A stretch of DNA of 64,000 nucleotides from Dipodascopsis uninucleata var. uninucleata (Eukaryota > Ascomycota > Lipomycetes > Lipomycetales > Lipomycetaceae), in NCBI GenBank assembly GCA_030568195.1, contig JAJLTO010000021.1, positions 105,952-169,951 of the forward strand, read 5' to 3'. Below are positions 44,301 to 55,225 of this stretch, one piece after another; positions within the stretch are counted from its first letter, which is position 1; each line of letters opens with the position of its first letter. Below the pieces are notes generated by a model that saw only the letters and a list, made by a program, of their open reading frames with translations, was not told where the DNA came from and did no database searches. The translations under genes and the position numbers were made by a program.

Positions 44301-45678
44301 AATACATGTCTTGATAAACCCATTATCGCTATAAATACTGGAACGAATCCATCTATCGGCCTGGACAGTATTCTTGATTCAGTCAGTGAATTTCCATGAG
44401 TAGACTACTTTATGAGTAATATATCTAGAATAGCTTCTCGTTGAAAAATCTTCTACGCATTTACCTAAGCAATTGGTAACATGCCACTAAGCATACTACT
44501 GTGAATTGTATATACCAATACAAGTAGTGAAGAACGATATGACAAAGCTAGTATTAGCTCTGCTAGATGCTTTTACAGCCTGAGATAAAGACATCTATAT
44601 ATTTCACTCAGCACGGAGATATGAATCAAAATGGTCTGTAGTATTTGCCAGAGTAGAACTCATTATATATTATCATAGGTTTCTATTACAAAAGTTTTCG
44701 GCTCTGGATGGCGTATTTATGCTTCTTTTGCCACTATGCTTGGGCCAGTAATTTTTTTACGAGATGGTAGCTTTATAAAAATGACAGAAAGTTCCTTTAC
44801 TTTTAGATACTCTTAAAAAGTGTGTAGCGTAATGTAAGTGGTCTAAGACATACATATTTTCAGAAGATGAATATGGTTTGGATAATTTTCAATTAAACTC
44901 AATCTGAAACCTTCAATGAAGTATATAAAATCCTTGAAATATAAGCATGTCGTTTCTGAAATAATCCAGAGACTTCGATAGCATCGATGGAGACACTAGA
45001 TAAATCAGAGATATTTTTTCAAACACGCTTAAGGTTCAAATATAAATATATAGATGATACGAGTGAAAGATAATGCTAGTTTGCGTAATATATGATATTG
45101 GTATTCCCGGTGACATATGAGAACTACTCTGCGCATGCCTTGCCATTATAATAGTAAACATAGAGCTCAGTAATAATATGACGCGGAAATCAGATCCATA
45201 GAACGTTCTAATAGTTTAATAATAGCTTAGTGCACTTTGCTGGCCAGCTTGGTCCATATTGAGATATATCCTGAATTAGGTAGACTGACAATGTAGTGAC
45301 CGTCACGCAGATAGTCTCTTTTTCCAGATCTATTGCATGCTATATGATAAGTGCGATCGACTAGTAATAATTCACTACTTAAGTTCGATGGTGGCCATTC
45401 GAAAGCACTCTAGATACATGCCCATACTGGAACATATTTCTGGGCACCATTATTCGCCGCTTAGTAACGACTCTATCTGTAGACTCATAGCGCAAGAGTG
45501 CAGAAGTGCCGACCGCTTTTAGAAGTCTATATTGTTTAGGACGTAAAGGAGATTCTAGATTTACGACTTTTATACTTCTTGTTCATGTTGTACTATCACA
45601 TTTTTGCTTCTAAGCATAATATATTCAGATACCACTTAACTATAGAAAAGTTCCCCTTCTAAACGAACGCGGCTCACT
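41399..45678. other. Gene-poor stretch with decayed coding traces
   Basis: 4.3 kb without an intact gene. The OPT promoter occupies the first few hundred bases. Protein-like fragments broken by stops are visible. On the plus strand near 42735-42860 there is a run reading ASHGELCNTEICVNFIVE. On the minus strand, about 44100-43790 and 43640-43485, frames include MRSNLDPANCYGGAYHRHNE and a hydrophobic run. I could not assign a family to any of them. No LTR, terminal inverted repeat or RNA gene recognised. Confidence 0.45.
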
Positions 45679-46805
45679 TCAATCAAAAGTAATGGCAGCT
45701 TTAATGCAGGTTTTGTTTCTAACAGCATCAAGTGCTTCACCAAACTTTTCGATAGGATAACAGTTTGTTACAATGCCCTTTACATTAACTTTCCCGCTCT
45801 CCATGTATTTGAGAATACGCGGAAGGTTCCACATTTCAGAAAATGAGCCAACAATAGTGATTTCATCACCAAAGATGCGCGAGGGACTCACATTAATGAG
45901 AGCTGACTTCTCATAAACACCATAATATACAAGTTTGCCGCCTCGAGCTACGTAATCAATAGCTTTCTCCAGAAGCTTGTGTGCGCCAGTGGCCTCAACA
46001 ACAACGTCAAAGCCATATGGGTAATCAGCTTTTAGTTTCTCCCACTGAGCTTCTTGATTGCTGCGAGATAGTGCAACATATTTATCGCCGGCATTCAACT
46101 TCTTTGCAAGATCAAGCTTTGGGCCCTCATGAGAAGCAATAACTACCTCAGCACCACCATTCTGCTTTAAGAGCTGGGCTAGAACCAAACCTGTTGGACC
46201 AGCGCCAATCAATAAAATAGTGGTGCCTACCTCAGGACGAATTCTATCCATACCATGAAGAGCGCAAGCAGCGGATTCAACGAGGGCAGCTTCCTCCCAG
46301 CTCAAGTTGGTGATCTTGAAGACCTTTGCAGCTGGGAATGCGCAGTACTCAGCGAAACCACCATTTAGGTGAACGCCATGAGCAGCGAAGTTTTCGCAGT
46401 ATAAGAGCTTTCCGTTCCTACAATAGTGACAGTATCCGCAGAGTTCGGAATTATCAGCAGTAACTCGGTCGCCTAATTCGAAACCCGTAACTTCTGATCC
46501 CTTGGCAACGATAACACCAGAAGTCTCATGACCCGTAACAACTGGCATTCGAGAGTCAAAATCGCCATTATGAATGTGCAAGTCAGTACCGCAAATGCCG
46601 CAAGATTTCACTATCCATATAGATGAGTTAGTCGCTAATAACATGTAGAGCTACCTGCGGATACGAGGTTAGAGAGGACTATACCTTTGACCAACACTTC
46701 ATCTGGTTTAGGGATGGGAACAGGAATTGTTGTTATTGAGAACTCTTTCACTTTCGTATAGAGAACAGCTTTCATTTGCGTGGGAATTATATACTCGTTT
46801 GTCAT
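45679..46805 (-). CDS. Zinc-dependent medium-chain polyol dehydrogenase (D-arabinitol dehydrogenase-like)
   Basis: Two exons: 46805-46685 and 46610-45679, joined over a 74-nt intron (GTATAG donor, TAG acceptor, CTAAC branch-like motif). Splicing restores MKAVLYTKVK...VLVKVKSCGICGTDLHIH and gives 350 residues. Zinc ligands: the catalytic set in CGICGTD and GHETSG, the structural lobe CGYCHYCRNGKLLYC. The Rossmann motif is GAGPTGLVLAQ. The sequence pattern (CENFAAHGVHLNGGFAEY) is that of fungal polyol dehydrogenases acting on arabinitol/sorbitol-type substrates. It is divergent from a sugar transporter 856 bp away, in a cluster with an SDR and a kinase. Cofactor and exact substrate are unproven. 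Confidence 0.9.
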
Positions 46806-47661
46806 CTTGGTACTGAAAATCTATAGTATGCGATTGCTTGTAATGCTAAGTGCTTTTTGCTCTCTATGGAATCACTGTAAACCACGACGAGTATTATTAG
46901 CGACCGCTGAACTCATATTTAAATTGAGTAGCGGACATCAGAAGAGCGATACCTGAAATAACAAGCTTTACTGCGATCATCCCGCGCGGAGCTTTCTGAT
47001 ATTTGAATGGAACATCTTTAAACCACAGAGACGTCATTGAAGAATCTTAATAAAAGCAGCCATGCACAGGACTTTACTACCAAACGACTCTCTAAGTTTT
47101 ATGTGCTTTAATTGGGTCGCTCTTGAGAAGACCGACTGTAAAACTTTAGTAGTATGGTATTCTGTTATATCGGCGGACCGTAGACCGATGCGCTGTCCCA
47201 ATCTGAGCGGATAGCAAAACTTTATACAGAATAGACTTGTATAAATCAAAAGTGTTATTGTCAGGGGAAGTTACTACCCCACAATATTCCTATGTGGACA
47301 TACTCATGTCAACACTATTTCTCCACAGATCGATCGTTAGATGGTGTGGAGACGGAATCACGACACTGCCCAAGTAGGCTATGTGAGATTTCCGGAGAAA
47401 CGAGACACTCATCGTGACATAGGCCATCTTCGAGACTAGCTTAAACTTTAGGACCCCATACGGAGAACAGTAGAAAACCAATCTGAGGAAGCGTTAAGGA
47501 TCATAGAAACGAAGATCCGATTCTCTCATAGTAGAATTTAATTTTGTGTATAAATAACTAGTAATTTCGCGAAACTTCAAAAAGAAGACATGACATTACC
47601 GCTGATAGCTATATAGTCTGGAAATTCAAGAAATCGTACCAATATTATAATTCCTCTCATC
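46806..47661. promoter_or_regulatory. Divergent promoter: polyol dehydrogenase / transporter
   Basis: 856 bp. CCCCAC (GTGGGG in reverse, Mig1-like) at 47277-47282. The minus-strand frames 47034-47249 and 47290-47481 have no domain and are not called. Confidence 0.4.
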
Positions 47662-49480
47662 ATGGTTGCCATAGTAGGAGGAGACACGAACAATAATTTA
47701 GCGGAAGCTTACGGTCCTAATGGAGTTCGGGGGATATTAAAGAACAAATTTGTGTTCGCCTTAGGTCTATTCGCAAGTTTAGGAGGCTTCATGTTCGGGT
47801 ATGTATCGATGTCTGCTGATTTCTTTAAAGTCAATAAATAATGCGGTTGAATCTGGTTGTTATGAATGGAATTTAATATCTGCATGTAGCTATGACCAAG
47901 GCGTTATATCCGGAATTCTGGTTATGAATAACTTTGTAAGTATAGGCTGTAGTTATTGTGTTACAGTACGTCGATAGCTAACATGATGACGTGAATACTG
48001 ATAGGCTAAAGTATTTCCAACTCTTGCAAATGATGCGAACCTTCAAGGATGGATGGTCTCCGTGTTACAATTGGCAGCATTTGTTGGTGCTCTGCTAAAT
48101 GGACCAATTGCAGATAGGTTCTCAAGGAAATTAAGTATTGCGTCCGCAAATATTATTTTCATATTAGGCGCTAGCTTACAGACCGCTGCCAAGAACGTTG
48201 CAATGATGTTTGTGGGAAGATTTATAGCAGGTATTGCAATTGGACAGCTGAGTATGTGTGTACCGCTATATCTGGGAGAGATATCCCCTCCCAATGTGAG
48301 AGGCTCTCTTGTTACTCTACAGCAATACGGAATTACTATAGGAATAATGATCTCTTTCTGGTTAAATTATGGAACTCAATACATCGGTGGTACAGATGAT
48401 GGACAGAAAGAAGTTGCTTGGAGGCTCCCTCTTGGGCTGCAGATTCTACCATCCGTCTGCCTCCTGATTGGAAGTATATTCTTCCTCCCGTACTCACCGC
48501 GATGGCTCTTCCTAGTTGGAAGAGAGGATGAAGCTCTGAAAAGTTTAGCTCGCATTAGGAGACGGTCTGTTGATGACGAATTGGTACTGGCAGAAATTCA
48601 CGATATCAAGGTTAGTGATCGTTTTGATCGACTAACACTTGAAGAGCTATTTCCAAATGCAAAGACCAAATTGATGCAGGAATATGAAATGTATAAACAA
48701 CTCTTGGTAGTACCTAATCTTCGGCGCCGGTTGGTAATTTCATGCGCGATGCAAATAATTCAGCAGTTCACTGGTATCAATGCTATTATCTATTATGCGC
48801 CTAAAATATTTTCATTCCTTGGTCTTGATGGTACCTCTATCAAGCTCTTGGCTACAGGTGTTGTAGGAATTATAAACGTCTGCTCTACTAGTATTGCATT
48901 TTTCACTTTGGATATGTTTGGAAGACGCAGTGTCCTCATTGTAGGTGCTGTAGGGATGGGCATTTCTCAGCTCATTGTAGCCACCATTTATGCTGTATAT
49001 GACAACAATTGGACCGCACATAAGTCTGCAGGCTGGGTAGCTGCTACTTTTATTTGGCTGTTTATTGCAAATTTTGCGTACTCCATTGGATGCGTTAACT
49101 GGGTTTACCCGTCTGAAATTTTCCCGCCGTCTGTTAGATCTAAAGCTGTCGGTATTGCTATTTCTACAAATTGGCTGAGCAATTTTATTATCGGTCTTGT
49201 TACTCCGCGCATGCTGGAGAGTATTCGTTTTGGTACATTTTACTTCTTTTTTGCGTTCTGCGTTATATTGTTTTTTTGGGTCATATTTTTCCTCCCTGAG
49301 ACAAAAGGAGTTCCTATAGAAGATATGGATCGTATCTTTGGTGGAAACCAGGCTGCTACTGATCTTGACCGCATGAAGCGTGTCATACAAGAAGTAGAAG
49401 CAGATACAACAAGGTCTTTATTTACGGGCAAGAAAGAAAGTGTAGTAGAGCTTGATGAGTATCGTAGAAGTAGCAGTTAA
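47662..49480 (+). CDS. MFS sugar transporter (SP family) of the second cluster
   Basis: Three exons: 47662-47798, 47890-47935 and 48005-49480 (introns 91 and 69 nt; donors GTATGT and GTAAGT, acceptors TGTAG and GATAG). Together they give 552 residues. Exon 1 ends and exon 2 begins inside the helix-1 signature GGFMFGYDQGVISGIL; exon 3 resumes at AKVFPTLAND. The large exon carries GRFIAGIAIGQLSMCVPLYLGE, PYSPRWL, QQFTGINAIIYYAP, DMFGRRSVL and LPETKGVPIEDMD. These are features of hexose/pentose-type SP transporters. Placed between a polyol dehydrogenase and a Zn2Cys6 regulator, it is probably the uptake component for that pathway's substrate. Confidence 0.92.
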
Positions 49481-49893
49481 TATAGCACACGCTTAAGTGA
49501 GCTATCAGAATATTATAATTTTATATATCTCTTTATTTGGTGAATGTTCTGTTCTGCTCATCGATATATACATGTTCCTGTAAAATATCGAGAGTTGCCA
49601 TACATGCTTTTTATGGTCAAGCCGCAAAACTTAAAAAGAGTCCTTTGTGTTTAAATTCCCGACAGTGAGCGGACTTACTACTAAGTAAACTTAGTTCAAT
49701 TGAGCTGCCCCGCAGTAATTTGTGCATACGGACTGTAGTATTTGGTTTTCATTATATGAAATTTTCGAGGAACCAAATAATTCCATCAGGCTACGGCGGT
49801 AAATTTGATACGAGAATTCTTTGGTATATGAGCTAGAAGTGACTGAAAATTTTTAGTAATTTGACTCGGTAAGTAATAGATTGGTTCCCTGGT
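49481..49893. promoter_or_regulatory. Upstream region of the micro-exon regulator
   Basis: 413 bp of AT-rich DNA between two genes on the same strand. Nothing else recognised. Confidence 0.4.
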
Positions 49894-52725
49894 ATGGAAA
49901 AAATAGCAATCTCCGCTGAAGTCAGAGGTTCTCCAGGTGACGACAACAGACGAAATGAATTGCGATCGGATAAAAATGATATGCAGTCCCTCAAAGACAT
50001 GGTTTATAGCATGTCCAAATCGAAATCAATAGTATCGGGTAGAGCCTATCGTCGTCCACGCTCTGTTATATTATGGGCCGTATGTATACACAAGTCTGCT
50101 AAATGAAGCGGATAATAAATCTCGACAGGTTTTTCGTTACTTGATCATGCAACGTTAACTTCTTCATTCGCTCCATAGTGCAACGAATGCAAGGTATGAC
50201 GTTTTCTTCACAAAATTTTACAAGTCTGAGGGTCCATTCTTAAAAACAGAGGATTAGGCTTATTCTTGTAGAACTACTAACTAATTATGCTGAATTAGAG
50301 ACGGAAAAGCAAAGTAAGTTGACGGTGTAGTTATTGCTCTATCAGCTTCAATCGGAGAACAGCTGACATAATTTTTGCTTCAGTGTGTTGGTAGTCCGAT
50401 ATGTGATTACTGTTCAAAAACAAATCGGCTCTGTGTATATGATACACGCCCATCTCGACTACCACTGACTCGGAAGTAGGTTGTTATTGTTTATTTTTGC
50501 TATATAATAGGGTCACTAAGCAATCGGATTTCTAGAAATATCGACTTCTTGCAGAAGAGATGTCGGGACCTGGAGCGTACTCTTGAAAAGCTACATCCCA
50601 ATACTGATATAAATAAACTCGTGGATTCTGGGGGCGCTGTAAACCACATCGATGAAATAAACATTAAGGATGCTTCTGGTGATGATGGATACGACCACCA
50701 AGACAGTATTAGCTCGGAATATACTGATATACCAGATCCAGATGAGCTGGAATGGCATGAGCCATCTGATGTTGGCGTTTTTGTCAACGATGCTTGTACA
50801 GATGGGACTGGAAGCTTACAAGTCACACCACAGGACAGCGGATACTTAGGTAGTTATTTGTGAAGACATCTTTACCGATTGAAGCTAATTGGGATTTAGG
50901 GCAATCATCTGGTGCTACTTTATTGCGAATGGTTCAGGGTCTAGTTGACGATAGATACAATAATCAACGGAAGAAACCAAATTTTAATGCTCTGAAATCT
51001 TCTAATACTGTATCAAGTTCTGCTATTAACACATCACTATTGCAGGATGAAAAGGCGCTTACATCTTCAGTAGTATCGGATATACTAGTTGATTTATACT
51101 TTGCAGTGTATCATCCCTCATTTCCTCTACTTCATGAGCCAACATTTCGTGCTCAATATTCAAACAATGATCTTATCCATGAAAAGCCAGATTGGCAGTT
51201 ACTGCTACGAATGGTGCTTGCGTTGGGAGCATTTGCAGGCAGCACTAAGCCAAACAATGATGACTATGCATTCTATGTATCTGCGAGAATGCGATTTTCT
51301 GCAGAGCTTTTTGAAAGCGGAACTGTTGAAAGAGTCCAGATGTTACTTCTAGTAGCAAATTACTTACAAAAGAGAGATCGCCCAAATACGAGCTATAATA
51401 TACTCGGTCTTGCTGTTAGAATGGCAATGGGAATGGGTCTTCACAGAGAATTAGAGCCACAGAAGCAAAATAGTACTTCAACGACCTTAAAAATGGAAGC
51501 TAGGCGTCGTATATGGTGGATACTGTATATGTTTGAATCAGGAGCTTCGATCACGTTTGGCCGTCCCTCCATGGTGTCAGATCAAATGGTAGACGTTCGT
51601 CTCCCAAAAAATATCGACGACTGTAACGTACTGTCTCACGGCTCAACCCCCAAGATCGTGCAATATGCGACCCCTTACACAGCATCAATTGCTCAAGCTA
51701 GGCTTTCTATTATTGCCAATCGCTTGTATAATAGTTTTTTTGCTCTGCATCAACCTGCAGCATCTGAAGTTGCTTTAGCGCAATTAGTATGTTCGTTCGA
51801 AGAGCAGTTATCCAAATGGCGCTCCTCATTACCGAAAGACTTCTTTTCTATAGATGCGCCAGAATGGTTTAAGGGTCCAAGGGCAATTGTATTATGGAAA
51901 GAACAAAATTTGAGGATGCTCATGTATAAAAGTATACTAAAATATGGTGTAAATCAGAAGGGCAATATCTCACGACCCGATGATCCTGGTATGTTGTCAA
52001 ACCAGGATTCTTATTCTAATTCAAATCTTCAAAGATGCATGGAGATAGCACAAGAGACAGTGGAGGCTGTTGAGAGTTATTGTAGTGAATCAAACCGTGT
52101 TACACGTGGAGTTGCCTGGTATGCTACATACTTTCTCTTTCAGGCCGTTCTATTACTTTTATTTACCGTCCTGCATCGTAATGAAAACGTTTTAATAACT
52201 GAAAACTGTCGCAAAAGCTTTGAGACAGGAAAACAACGATTGAGGAAATTAGAGTCTATCAACTTGATTGCAGTAAAGTACCTAGCAACGCTTGAAGAAA
52301 CTGAAAGAAAATATAATGAAAAACGTAGCACCACTGCTTACGGAGATGATATGAGGTCTGCGGACAGCCAACGACTCGAACGCGCGATAGACGAGCAACT
52401 GCCAGCAAATGGCGACTCAGCATCTATTATTAGTTCATCTGAAGCACACAGTACAGATAAAATAGAACAGTCAGTAAATAACTCTGGTTATCCTTCTATA
52501 GGTATTATTAATATGGAAGCGGTGGATGATTCACGAGTGATCAATTTCTATAACGAGACGGAAGTGAGCCCATCTGGTGCAGACAAAGATGCGGTCCAAG
52601 GTTTCTTTCTAGGAAATTTGAATGAAGATGGAAGTACTCTTTGGCCGCAGCAATATGAATGTAACACTGACCTTACATCTAACTTCGATATAGATGGCAG
52701 TAACATGAATGGTTTCTACTTTTAA
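49894..52725 (+). CDS. Zn2Cys6 transcription factor with two 15-nt micro-exons
   Basis: Six exons: 49894-50079, 50179-50193, 50299-50313, 50384-50475, 50536-50849 and 50900-52725 (introns 99, 105, 70, 60 and 50 nt). Exons 2 and 3 are 15 nt each and encode CNECK and RRKSK. With exon 4 they form an exact binuclear cluster (C63, C66, C73, C79, C82, C89). Every junction is in frame and has GT...AG ends; exon 5 contributes the coiled-coil-like QKRCRDLERTLEKLHPN, and the last junction gives SGYLGQSSGATLLRM. The long exon is a Fungal_trans middle homology domain (YFAVYHPSFPLLHEPTFRAQY; ARRRIWWILYMFESG; LGLAVRMAMGMGLHRE). Product 815 residues. It lies inside the polyol cluster and is its likely regulator. 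Confidence 0.88.
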
Positions 52726-52801
52726 TTTTGAATTTTTTTGTGTAAGATGGACACTGGTTTATATGTTTCAGAGAAAATCAGAGTTCTAATAAATAATGCA
52801 G

Positions 52802-53789
52802 TTACATTACAGATGATATTCCTCCGTCAATTAGTATGTCAGAACCAGTTATAAAAGATCCAGCGTCACTTGCTAATAGAACAATAGCTCCATTGAGCTC
52901 ACCACGAGCACCCATTCTTCCGAGAGGTGTTCTCTGATACCACTTTTGTCGGTGATAGTTCAACGCATCACCCTCATTGAGTACAGTATCCATATAACCA
53001 GGGGATATTGAATTAACACGGATTCCATGAACAGCTAGCTCTGTCGCCATAGTTGACTTTATGCCCAAAACAGCAGCTTTCGAAGCATTATAAGCAATCT
53101 GAGGCTGAGGGAAGTTTGATCCATGTGCTGAAATAGAAGCAGTCATGATAATCGAACCACCGTTTTTTTTTGAAATCATGGACCTATGAAATCAGTTAAA
53201 GATTGTAACGGAAGATCACTTATAAAGATATAGCACCTACTTTGCAACTGCTTTAGAAACCAAAAATGTTCCTGTAGTATTAACATCAAGGAGGCGTCGA
53301 AACGTTTCGGCAGAGTGCTCAACGGCTGGTTCACAATTTACAATGCCTGCGAAACAAAGTAGGACATCGATCTTACCAAAACTTTCAGTTATTTCATTAA
53401 TCACAGCATCTACCATCTCTGCATCTGTGATATTAACTTGTTTGAAAACGATATCTGCACCTGGAAAGAATTTCTCTAAATGAGCGACGGCTGCTAATCC
53501 ATTCGGTTCATTGATATCAAGTAAAGCCACTTTCGGAGCTCCATGCTCAAGCATTGCAAATGCTGCATCAAGGCCAAGGCCACGAGCGCCGCCAGTAACT
53601 AATGATGTCAAAAGTTAGGAACATTATCACTGTTAGCTCCATAACATAGTACTTACTGACAACGCTTTTGTCGTCTAAGCTGAATCGCTTAAGAGCTTTC
53701 TCTTCTTTTGAGAGCGCTGCGTTATCGCCAACCCACGCTGGTGCCCGAGAAACGGTTGCAAACTCCATTTGAGGAATTCCGAGAGTCAT
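52802..53789 (-). CDS. SDR of the mannitol/D-arabinitol dehydrogenase type
   Basis: Three exons: 53789-53657, 53598-53241 and 53183-52802 (introns 58 and 57 nt; GTAAGT and GTAGGT donors, ATTAG and ATAG acceptors, a CTAAC motif before the first). The 290-residue product has the cofactor loop VVITGGARGLG at 43-53, CFAGI, the Ser in MTASISAHG, and the YNASK active site. The tail is typical of polyol SDRs: RVNSISPGYMDT, TPLGRMGARGELNGAIVLLASD and GSDILIDGG. This group includes NADP-mannitol dehydrogenase, sorbose reductase and D-arabinitol 2-dehydrogenase. Convergent with the regulator (76 bp apart) and divergent from the kinase. Confidence 0.9.
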
Positions 53790-54390
53790 TTTAATTTATA
53801 ATTGGAAAATTACTTAAGTCAGAGAGACGATTTAGCTGTGGTATTGTTAGACGTTCTATGATAGATTGAGAATAGCAAACACTGCGATCCCAGTCCCTTA
53901 TGTAGATATTGTTACGACATTTAGTCCGCTGTATATGCCTATATATCATATCTTTAGGATCAAATAATTACCAACGCATATCACTTTCGGCATAGAGTTG
54001 CTGATATTTTGGGTAAGTAATCCGACTGGGAATAATCTTCGCACCAACTATAGCGATTGATCTTTGGGATTTGAGCGCTCTTCGGTCATCCGTAAACCGA
54101 GCAAAGTTAGGTTTGAATAAGCATTAAAGTATAACTTTACTCCGCAAAAACGTTTAAAGACAAAGACCAGCAGCAAAGGTCTCGTAACTTAGGCTCCACA
54201 TTCAAGAGATACTCTTAAAAGTGAATTCCATAATCTCTCTATATTCTACTCTCTAAAAATATATAATAAGCCATTCTCTTGATGTATAATTGGACCCAAT
54301 GAAGCTCATATGAACTAGTTAAGTTGATTATAGAGAACTATCACTTTGTGATTCGTTGAGTCAAGGACACAATCTAAAAGATTTCTGAAA
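53790..54390. promoter_or_regulatory. Divergent promoter: SDR / P-loop kinase
   Basis: 601 bp of AT-rich DNA between divergent starts, the second such pair in this cluster. No specific operator identified. Confidence 0.45.
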
Positions 54391-55225
54391 ATGGATGACA
54401 TTATAGAAAATCTGTACGATAGAATACTAGATCTAGATGTGACATTGCCAAAAAATCGTCATATATTAATTGCGATGGCAGGAGTCCCAGGTTCTGGTAA
54501 ATCAACAATATCTTCTGTATTGGTAAAGAAGTTAGCCTCGGAGGGTAGAATAAAAGCTCAGGTTCTTCCAATGGTAAGCTCGCTATAATGTTTTAAACCG
54601 AAAGCTAGGAGAAACTAAATGCTATAATCTAGGACGGATATCATTTACCAAAAGATTATTTGAGAACCTTACCATCGCCCGAATATGCCTTCCAGAGGCG
54701 AGGAGCACCATTTACATTTGATGGCGAAGGATTCGTTAAACTGATTGAACGTGTACGTGCACAGCCCTATAGCATCAATCAGGCTCCAATTATAAAGCCA
54801 ATTAATTTTCCTTCATTTGACCATAGTATAGGCGATCCTATACCCGATGCATTACAGATTTTGGCATCAACCAGAATAATAATAGTAGAAGGAAACTACG
54901 TACTATTAAAAGATAGTCCTTGGAACAGGCTATATCCGCTGTTCGATGAGTGGTAAGAGCTGTAAAGATCATCGTTACTTTGGCATTGACCATAGATTTA
55001 CTGATAGGATGCTATTTATTTAGCTGGATGGTGAAAATACCGTTAGATAAAGCCGAGAAGAGACTAGCAGAACGCCATGTGAAGTCTGGGATCGAGCCTA
55101 ACTTCGAAAAGGGACTTGCTCGTGCTCGTTTTAACGATATACCTAATGGAGAACTAGTATATTCAAGAAGCTATGAGTCTGATATTATCATTGAGAATCC
55201 AGATAAAATTGACAGACTGGAATAG
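54391..55225 (+). CDS. P-loop kinase of the uridine-kinase/phosphoribulokinase-like group (YFH7/FrcK type)
   Basis: Three exons: 54391-54573, 54633-54952 and 55024-55225 (introns 59 and 71 nt; GTAAGC and GTAAGA donors, CTAG and TTTAG acceptors). The product is 234 residues. The Walker A motif GVPGSGKST is at 31-39. Exon 2 opens with DGYHLPKDYL, the substrate-loop motif of this family, followed by RRGAPFTFD and IIIVEGNYVLL. Exon 3 carries the lid Arg/His motif RLAERHVKSGI. Family members phosphorylate small metabolites, and bacterial homologues are linked to sugar transport operons. Sharing a promoter with a polyol SDR suggests it acts on the ketose made by the two dehydrogenases. This is inference; the family is poorly characterised. 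Confidence 0.85.

Noticed and set aside
48812-49390. 192-codon minus-strand frame
   Set aside because: It is a shadow of the sugar transporter on the plus strand and shows no domain.
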